DNA of 64,000 nucleotides from positions 62,001 to 126,000 of IMG/VR virus record IMGVR_UViG_3300019776_000919, one strand, 5' to 3'. The notes beneath the pieces were generated by a model. That model worked only from the letters and a program-made list of their open reading frames with translations, was not told the origin of the DNA and did not search any database. Position 1 is the first letter of the stretch, and each line of letters starts with the position of its first letter. Made by a program: the position numbers and the translations under genes. This DNA comes from a virus. This document shows, in pieces, positions 58,110-64,000 of this stretch.

Positions 58110-59264
58110 ATGAATACAATAGATACCGATAGCTTAGTTACCGGCGGAGCAGCAATCAGAGATATGCTTTCTGCTATAGATGTCAAGTCTCAATTAGAAA
58201 CTCTAAAAAAAGATGTTTTGACTATTAAATCAACGTCTAAAAAAGACGCTATGATTAGGAAGATTAAATATCTTCACAGTCTGGATCAAATGGATAAAAA
58301 GCCTGATGACGCTTACATCCTGAACTACATGCCTGTCATCCCTCCTGTCAACCGTAGAACTTTATTCAAGGCTGGAAATCGTGCTGAACATGCAGATGTT
58401 ACAACTTTGTATAAGGACCACATGCTAGTTAATAGCAAACTTGGTGAAATTAAGGACGACGTTGAAGGTTCGGAATTAAAAGATCAAAGAGCTGATTTGT
58501 ACAACGGCGCTAAAGCCGTGATGGGATTAGGAGATGCTATCACTGGATCCAGTAGAGGAAAAACCCTTAAAGGTTTCTTGAAGCAGATTGCAGGAGAAAC
58601 TGGTCCTAAGACAGGTTTTTTCCAAGCCAAAATTTTAAGTAAGAAGCAAGACTTTTCGGGTAGAGCTACTATTTACGCTGAACCCAATCTTGGCTTTAAT
58701 GAAATCGCTTGCCCCGAAGATATGATCTGGGCTATGTATGAGTTTCACATCATTCGAGATTTAGTTAAGAACGGATATACTTATCCGGATGCTAAAAAAG
58801 CGGTTGAAAGTAGAAATGCGTCGGCACAATCTACTTTCAACAAGCTTATTAAGCAGATACCCATTATTGCTAACAGAGCACCTACTCTAATGCAAAGCAA
58901 CATCACTGCTCATTTCCCTGTGCCTATTAAAGGTAAAACATTGGGTATCAATCCGATACACTTACCAATGTACGCAGGGGACTTTGACGGCGATGCTTTA
59001 ACGGTACACGTACCGATTACTCCAGAGGCAATTGACGAGGCTAGAAGGAAGTTGCTTCCTGAGCATCACATGTACGACTTCCGTACAGGTTTGGGAAAAT
59101 CTCTTATCGCCCCTGGTCACGAAGCCATTTTAGGATCACACTACTTGACTGATCCAGATATGACTCAGAACGTCAGAGAATTTGATTCTGAAGCGGATGT
59201 GTTAAAAGCCCTTGAAAAAGGTGAGATTCAAAAGAATACACCCATCAAGTTACGTGGCTCTTAA
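58110..59264 (+). CDS. RNA polymerase beta-prime subunit, central catalytic fragment
   Basis: 384 aa. Colinear with the bacterial RpoC middle: VIPPVNRRTLF, LSKKQDFSGRATIYAEPNLG, IPIIANRAPTLMQSNI, and the Mg-binding GDFDGD (D291, D293, D295; host NADFDGD) followed by ALTVHVPI. It lacks the N-terminal zinc clamp and everything after about 75 residues past the catalytic loop (no bridge helix or trigger loop). Thus beta-prime is split, as in jumbo-phage RNAPs. Its stop overlaps the stop of the convergent gene. Confidence 0.9.
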   Translation: MNTIDTDSLVTGGAAIRDMLSAIDVKSQLETLKKDVLTIKSTSKKDAMIRKIKYLHSLDQMDKKPDDAYILNYMPVIPPVNRRTLFKAGNRAEHADVTTLYKDHMLVNSKLGEIKDDVEGSELKDQRADLYNGAKAVMGLGDAITGSSRGKTLKGFLKQIAGETGPKTGFFQAKILSKKQDFSGRATIYAEPNLGFNEIACPEDMIWAMYEFHIIRDLVKNGYTYPDAKKAVESRNASAQSTFNKLIKQIPIIANRAPTLMQSNITAHFPVPIKGKTLGINPIHLPMYAGDFDGDALTVHVPITPEAIDEARRKLLPEHHMYDFRTGLGKSLIAPGHEAILGSHYLTDPDMTQNVREFDSEADVLKALEKGEIQKNTPIKLRGS

Positions 59265-59509
59265 TTACCGAATCCAGTAGAGCTTTGTTGATTATCCGAT
59301 CCAGTACCAAACCCTGATTGCACGTTACGTACAGAAGGGTTTGATCTAGGTTTAGGAACAGTGATAGCAAGCCGACTGGCCTTTGCTGCTATCGTTCCCC
59401 TGGATTTAGGAATAACCTTTACTGCGTCTTGCAAACCGTTTCCGTTTTGGTACGCGTTTTTCAAAGCTTCAATCTCTGACTGTGTCCAGAAATAAGAAGA
59501 GTTTCCCAT
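59261..59509 (-). CDS. Small Myb/SANT- or GcrA-like helix-turn-helix protein
   Basis: 82 aa. Residues 6-50 (FWTQSEIEALKNAYQNG ... SRGTIAAKASRLAI) follow the WTxxExxxLxxxY...I..KA..L pattern of Myb-like DNA-binding helices. The C-terminal 30 residues are disordered, ending GFGN. Overlaps the end of the RNAP fragment gene on the other strand. Confidence 0.65.
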   Translation of the reverse strand: MGNSSYFWTQSEIEALKNAYQNGNGLQDAVKVIPKSRGTIAAKASRLAITVPKPRSNPSVRNVQSGFGTGSDNQQSSTGFGN

Positions 59510-59512
59510 GTG

Positions 59513-60871
59513 TTACACCGCCGACAGATAAGAGGTGTAATCGACAGTACGTTCAGCCACCTTAGTCAGGACAAGAACTACATTATCTTTTGTCTTGTAC
59601 ACAAACTCACCCGTATCTGCATTGATGGAGTGAACGTCTTTCTGGGTAAACGTGAAAATATCAGATTCTAAAATATCTGACAGAGCGACACTGAGAGTCG
59701 GTTTACCATTGATAAATACGTTGTTAAAACTAAACTCCGGGTACTTATCACTAACTGCATTTTCTTGTTCATAGGAAGTCTTGGTTTCGGGGTTTTTCCG
59801 AACTTCCTCGTAATAAGATGATAGTTCCCGAAACAGTTTTGCATTAAATGCCCCCTCATTGATTCCACCTAATTCAGAATTCAACACTGAAATATTCAGC
59901 GGCACCCTGATTTCAAAATGACAGTGGAAATTGATAGGGTTGATATTTAAAGTCGAATTACTAAGTAGATGGCTAGTAATCGGTTTTTGAAAAGCGGGGT
60001 GAATAATTACAGGTTCAAACCGGGTAACTGCATCTGATTCAGGCTTGGTATTAAGCATTGCAATTGCTTTACCTGCAGGCTCGTTATATAGATTCATTTC
60101 CCAGATCAGAGCACTGAGAGAATCAAAGTTCAAAGACGAGAACAAGCTGCATACTGAAATCAGATCATTCATATGATCTTTATTCTTCAGATTGTCTTCG
60201 GCATATTCTTTGACGAACTGATGCGACAAACCTTTGAAATTCAGATGGTAGTGAATCCGGCCCGGACGATTGCGAAGGTGTTGGTTGATCTTCGACAGAT
60301 CATTGCTGGTAAGCAGGAACAGCTTCTTCGAGGGAAAAGTACCGTCTAGAACAGTGAGCAATGATTGCTGCTGTTCATCGTTAAATACTTTTTCAAATTC
60401 ATCAAACAGAATAATGCATTCTTGTTGAATAGAATACAGAAACTGAAAGAATTGCTCACCAACAACGGCTTCATTGATGACAAGAGTGGGGATGCCTGCG
60501 TTGGCACCTTGAATAGAAATCAAACGAGCCAACAGGGTTTTACCACTGCCCTTGAGCCCATCCAGCAGCACACCCAAGTTACCTTTCTTTGATTGATAGG
60601 TATTCAGGATGCGACTTGCTAAGGCCGGAGTCTCGCCATAAATCCTACCCATCTCCGGAAACGGAGAAGTCATCTCTAAAAAGAAACCCGTCTTGAGAGA
60701 AAACTTAACTAGATAATTTCCAGCGGGAAGTTTATCGTGGATCGGAGGAGTAGATCCTTTGGTATGAGTGAAGAAATTCATACCTTGTTGGATAAAAGAA
60801 ACTTGAGTCAAATCCCGGATAGTTTCTTTTGAAATTTGAACTTGAATAGAAGTATTTTCGATATTGGACAT
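59513..60871 (-). CDS. AAA+ ATPase
   Basis: 452 aa. Walker A LDGLKGSGKT (about 100-109), Walker B CIILFDEFEK, sensor 1 LLTSND, arginine-finger region LRNRPGRIHYH. The C-terminal 200 residues are a specific domain. Resembles single-copy AAA proteins of large phages used as remodelers in replication or assembly. Just upstream of the Myb-like gene. Confidence 0.85.
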   Translation of the reverse strand: MSNIENTSIQVQISKETIRDLTQVSFIQQGMNFFTHTKGSTPPIHDKLPAGNYLVKFSLKTGFFLEMTSPFPEMGRIYGETPALASRILNTYQSKKGNLGVLLDGLKGSGKTLLARLISIQGANAGIPTLVINEAVVGEQFFQFLYSIQQECIILFDEFEKVFNDEQQQSLLTVLDGTFPSKKLFLLTSNDLSKINQHLRNRPGRIHYHLNFKGLSHQFVKEYAEDNLKNKDHMNDLISVCSLFSSLNFDSLSALIWEMNLYNEPAGKAIAMLNTKPESDAVTRFEPVIIHPAFQKPITSHLLSNSTLNINPINFHCHFEIRVPLNISVLNSELGGINEGAFNAKLFRELSSYYEEVRKNPETKTSYEQENAVSDKYPEFSFNNVFINGKPTLSVALSDILESDIFTFTQKDVHSINADTGEFVYKTKDNVVLVLTKVAERTVDYTSYLSAV

Positions 60872-60892
60872 GTACTATTACCTACAAAAAAA

Positions 60893-61267
60893 TTAAACAG
60901 CTTCAGGGGCGGGGTTAACCTTGCACAGGTCACCCATCAATTCAATAGTTTTAGAAAGAGCAATCCTGCGAGCTTTTAGGATACGATCAGGAATCGGTTC
61001 TGCGGTATGAATACCCAGATTGGAGAATTCAGTTTTTCCAAATACAGGCTTACTGTATTCTGTAATGTCACCAAACACTTTACGGTACTGGTGGAGATGT
61101 TCCCACTTCCAGTTAAAAGTAACAGGGTCAAAATCCCCGGGTTTGGCGATTTCAGGGTGAAGTTTTTCGACTGAACTTAGAATCGCTAAGTCCGGTTCAT
61201 TGCCCAGCAAAACCATTTTTGCTGCAAGTTTATATACTTCAGGATCAGGTTGATTTGTGTTTGTCAT
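60893..61267 (-). CDS. Hypothetical protein
   Basis: 124 aa, helical, with DFDPVTFNWKWEHLHQYRKV and a basic C-terminal helix (DRILKARRIALSKTIELMG). Promoter at 61319. Unknown. Confidence 0.6.
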   Translation of the reverse strand: MTNTNQPDPEVYKLAAKMVLLGNEPDLAILSSVEKLHPEIAKPGDFDPVTFNWKWEHLHQYRKVFGDITEYSKPVFGKTEFSNLGIHTAEPIPDRILKARRIALSKTIELMGDLCKVNPAPEAV

Positions 61268-61318
61268 ATTACGCGCGTATAGTAGACTAAAGAAACAAAC
61301 TAAGTTGTTTACAATTGT

Positions 61319-61327
61319 CTTATACCA
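61319..61327 (-). promoter_or_regulatory. Recurrent promoter motif (TGGTATAAG)
   Basis: AATTACGTGGTATAAGACAATTG, nearly identical to the tRNA-Ile promoter. Confidence 0.72.
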
Positions 61328-61353
61328 CGTAATTACAAATTATGTAATTTGAT

Positions 61354-62238
61354 TTATTCGACGGTGTCAATATCACCATCAGCATCGCCGTTATAAATCG
61401 GCATGCGAAGCATTTTATGAGCAAGACCCATGGTTTCTACTTGGATAAGTCTACCTATCCAATCCTTGGGATTGTTCCAAGCGTCTATACGTTCATTCCT
61501 AGAGAACCCCGATCCGACCTTAGCGACTTGCCTGCCAGAAGCATCACAGACTACTACAGCACCCATAGATTGTTTAGGATTCCCATCCTTGTCTATTTCT
61601 TGAATGATGTCAGTTATTTTTAAATTGTAATGTTCTTTGTGCTTTACTTTATATCGAACATTAACATCTTCTGGCTCTGTCAAAGAAGTAATAATAACCC
61701 CTTCTTGACCACCGGCTTTAGTAGAACGTATCAGAGAGTGTATGTCTGAAGGGTTAGAGTATGTTTTTGCAGCGTAGATAAGATCAGGTTTACCGACAAT
61801 GGATTCTACTCTTTTCAAATGATCCATTTTATCTTTATAAGTAGGGAAGTCAGGGTTTATTACGTTGTGTAAAACCGCACGGACTGGACCTATTTTGTTT
61901 TGTGTATCTATTGATCTGGCAGGTAAGGAATTTAGAATACCAGAAACTATCCTATGAGACTCGACATTGGCTTTATTAAAACCCGTATGTATTAATTCTA
62001 CGTTATATACGTGACCCGCAAGTTCCGGATATTTCTTATCTGTTAATTGAGGAAGTTGAAGGGTTCGGTCAGGATAGCCTCCTTTAACAGAAGGACGACG
62101 TGATATAAAAGATAAACTTCCGTCACTAGACACAGGCATAAAGAAATTAGCCCCGTCATATTTGATTGTAGCAACGGGGTTTCTAATTGACATCCAAGAT
62201 GTCTCATCTATATCCTTGTATTTAGAACGGGAGTACAT
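61354..62238 (-). CDS. ATP-dependent DNA (or RNA) ligase
   Basis: 294 aa. Nucleotidyltransferase motif I IKYDGAN with the predicted adenylated Lys26, motif III-like NVELIHTG, motif IV QEGVIIT, motif V YKVKHKEHYNLKI, then an OB-like domain (GAVVVCDASGRQVAKVG...IGRLIQVE). A compact ligase of a size seen in phages. DNA versus RNA substrate cannot be settled from motifs alone. Confidence 0.84.
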   Translation of the reverse strand: MYSRSKYKDIDETSWMSIRNPVATIKYDGANFFMPVSSDGSLSFISRRPSVKGGYPDRTLQLPQLTDKKYPELAGHVYNVELIHTGFNKANVESHRIVSGILNSLPARSIDTQNKIGPVRAVLHNVINPDFPTYKDKMDHLKRVESIVGKPDLIYAAKTYSNPSDIHSLIRSTKAGGQEGVIITSLTEPEDVNVRYKVKHKEHYNLKITDIIQEIDKDGNPKQSMGAVVVCDASGRQVAKVGSGFSRNERIDAWNNPKDWIGRLIQVETMGLAHKMLRMPIYNGDADGDIDTVE

Positions 62239-62249
62239 TGCTTATACTA

Positions 62250-62498
62250 TTATTCTGCTCTAGGCTTATCTATTAACAAATGAATACCTTTAGCCATCCC
62301 GTATCCAACCGCCCCGCCAATAAGACCTTCTTTCGGTATTCTGGATATTTTCTGTAATAAGCTTTGATTCTTATAGAAAGGGTGGGTAGCTCCTACTACT
62401 GCTCCCGTAAGACCTAGCGCGGTCGGGTTTAAAAAGCTTCTATCTGAAATCGGTCTACTAGGTTGATTCTCAGATATTTTAACCAGGTACTTATTCAT
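62250..62498 (-). CDS. Small MNKYL-tagged membrane-associated protein
   Basis: 82 aa. Starts MNKYLVKI, like the next gene. Two Gly-rich hydrophobic segments (LGLTGAVVGATHPF; GGAVGYGMAKGIHLLI). Possible virion or scaffold-associated protein. Confidence 0.6.
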   Translation of the reverse strand: MNKYLVKISENQPSRPISDRSFLNPTALGLTGAVVGATHPFYKNQSLLQKISRIPKEGLIGGAVGYGMAKGIHLLIDKPRAE

Positions 62499-62525
62499 AA
62501 GTAATCTTTGATAAAAAAATGAAAA

Positions 62526-62924
62526 TCAATACTTAGCATGATAATGATCCCCTAATAATTTTGTATATTTATTAGTGAAATCTTTATATGCATATTCATG
62601 GCTTGCCACAGGATTGCCTAATTTAGCCATATCGCTGGCATATACATCATGTAAAGCTTTGTGATCTTTTTTCAATTCCGGACCATGGACTTTAGAAGTA
62701 ATAGCGTCAAAATACGCTTGACCACTTATAGACTTACTTTTAGATTTCAATGAAAGTTGTTTTTTTACATTATCGTTATGTCTATTGAAATGCTCTACGT
62801 ATAAATTGTGTGAGTCATTCATAAATCTGTTGACTCTATCTTTAACTAAAGCATAATCGACCTTAGGTTCTTCTTTTTTATTGGAAAACGTAATTCCTGC
62901 AATTTTTTCTAAATATTTATTCAT
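62526..62924 (-). CDS. MNKYL-tagged helical protein
   Basis: 132 aa. Starts MNKYLEKIAG, then a long charged helical region rich in His, Asn and Lys. Shares only the N-terminal octapeptide with the downstream gene. Overlaps the helicase stop by four bases. Confidence 0.6.
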   Translation of the reverse strand: MNKYLEKIAGITFSNKKEEPKVDYALVKDRVNRFMNDSHNLYVEHFNRHNDNVKKQLSLKSKSKSISGQAYFDAITSKVHGPELKKDHKALHDVYASDMAKLGNPVASHEYAYKDFTNKYTKLLGDHYHAKY

Positions 62925-64000
62925 GATTGATCTTTCATAACTTGTTTAATTTGGTCAAAAACAACTTGCTTATCATCGCTCATACCTGATAAGTATTTGT
63001 CTATTGATACCGGGGCTTTACCAAACATAGGCTTAGGATGAACACTTAGATAATGTTCAATGTCCATATGTCTTTCCTCTTTTGGCAAGTGTTCATGAGA
63101 TTCATATCTAGCCCCTCGTCCAACTACTTGCTTTATCTTGCTAGGGTTAAAGTGGGGTTCGAGTACTTGAGTTAGTTTAGTACCTTTAAGATCAAGCCCC
63201 TCTGCACCGGAGCTGGATACTAAAAGAACCTTAACTTTACCTGAATTGTAATTCTTTACCGCCTCATCTTTCTCCGCTTGACTTAGCTTGCCAGAAAACA
63301 CTACGTGAGGAATATCCTCTTCACTTAGTTTTTTAGCATATTCATGTACACCGGCATCTAAATAATTGCTATAGACAAGACCTTTAAAATTCTTATCCGA
63401 ACCCATTTTTGTTTTAAGATTTTCAACAGCCTTCTTTATCTTGGGAGTGTACTCGACATTTTCTGTGTCTTGATGCAGGTGACGATGAGAGTTAGAGACT
63501 TGACGAACTCCCGTTGAGAACGAATTTAACTGGGCTTTTTCTTGTTTATCTAAAGGGAGGTTATTTCTAATTTTCATTCTAAGCCAGAAAGGTATTTGAC
63601 CTTCCATAAACTTATACATTCTTCCTTGTTCAGGAGACATGTCTACTTCTATTGTTTTAGAAGAAGTAGTTGGAAATTTAGACTTAGATTCTGGATCGTC
63701 TTTTACATCGTAATAAGAAACGTGATCCTTAAACAGAGACCCTAATGCTTTCTTATTTCTAAGTACATCCACTTCTTTGGCGGGATGACGTAACAATACT
63801 TCCGCCAGACTTCTAGGTACTTTTTCTTTACCTAAAAAATGCTTTTCAAATTCTTTTCTATTCTCAGGTAAAACCTTGCCGCCATAAGCCATATTCATGA
63901 TAGGCGCAATATCAGCAGCATGGTTGTAGTTAGCAGTAGCAGTAGCTAACACTCTTTTGTCAGCGTCTTGAAATATTTCAGATAAAGCTTGAGTTCTTTT
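62921..64000 (-). CDS. SNF2-type helicase, C-terminal part (5' end outside window)
   Basis: Open to the window edge. Codons upstream of the GTG at 63952 remain in frame. VLATATANYN matches helicase motif III. The C-terminal lobe shows GLVYSNYLDAG, VVFSGKLSQAEKDEAV, LLVSSSGAEGLDLKG (motif V) and QVVGRGARYESH (motif VI). Distinct from the SNF2 gene at 45.9 kb. It sits with ligase and small MNKYL proteins. Confidence 0.82.
   Translation of the reverse strand, partial: KRTQALSEIFQDADKRVLATATANYNHAADIAPIMNMAYGGKVLPENRKEFEKHFLGKEKVPRSLAEVLLRHPAKEVDVLRNKKALGSLFKDHVSYYDVKDDPESKSKFPTTSSKTIEVDMSPEQGRMYKFMEGQIPFWLRMKIRNNLPLDKQEKAQLNSFSTGVRQVSNSHRHLHQDTENVEYTPKIKKAVENLKTKMGSDKNFKGLVYSNYLDAGVHEYAKKLSEEDIPHVVFSGKLSQAEKDEAVKNYNSGKVKVLLVSSSGAEGLDLKGTKLTQVLEPHFNPSKIKQVVGRGARYESHEHLPKEERHMDIEHYLSVHPKPMFGKAPVSIDKYLSGMSDDKQVVFDQIKQVMKDQS

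Overview
This window is part of a large double-stranded DNA phage (or phage-like) genome. It is mostly AT-rich and densely coded, with many ATGA-type gene overlaps. It carries a PolA-type replicase, primase-helicase, HU, dUTPase, several helicases, at least fourteen recognisable tRNAs, a portal-like protein, and its own multisubunit RNA polymerase genes plus a sigma-70-like factor. A lipobox protein, a Sec-signal lytic transglycosylase and a PEP-CTERM-like C-terminus point to a Gram-negative host, perhaps a beta- or gammaproteobacterium. That host guess is inference.

Layout. 1-15.5 kb (minus strand): replication and nucleotide module. It holds a DNA polymerase I split into two polypeptides and interrupted by two ORF-less group I introns, a UDG-exonuclease protein, HU, CHC2-Toprim-D5-like primase-helicase, RecB/Cas4-like nuclease, DinG-like helicase and dUTPase, with the sigma factor on the plus strand at 11.5 kb. 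15.5-25.4 kb: a lysis-like group (transglycosylase plus two small membrane proteins), a paralogue set, a HAD protein, a phosphatase-like protein, tRNAs Leu/Tyr/Pro/Ile, a repeat-rich protein, and two plus-strand genes (a virion-type protein and a clan-A glycosyl hydrolase). 25.4-51.3 kb (all minus): an accessory region of small, often GC-richer genes behind a conserved promoter, two XRE regulators, and an RNA-rich island at 36-42 kb. The island has tRNAs, a tRNA-Lys group I intron encoding a PD-(D/E)XK homing endonuclease, four tRNA-like RNAs with structured insertions where the anticodon loop should be, and several long-stem structured RNAs. 51.4-52.3 kb: a 577-bp imperfect palindrome at the divergence point. 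52.3-59.3 kb (plus): portal-like protein, RNAP beta, and a central fragment of beta-prime. 59.3-64 kb (minus): AAA+ ATPase, ATP-dependent ligase, small MNKYL-tagged proteins, and a SNF2-type helicase running off the window.

How it fits together. The sigma factor and RNAP subunits suggest the phage reads its own promoters. A recurrent motif (TTGTAATAT followed directly by GGTATAAGAATAGTA) precedes many transcription units and tRNAs. In three genes a -10 box (two with the full TGGTATAA form) sits exactly six bases before the ATG, which predicts leaderless mRNAs. The strongest candidates for undescribed biology are the tRNA-like RNAs with expanded anticodon loops and neighbouring structured RNAs, the introns placed in the polymerase active-site codons, and the giant palindrome.

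All calls come from reading the sequence. No database search or folding program was run.
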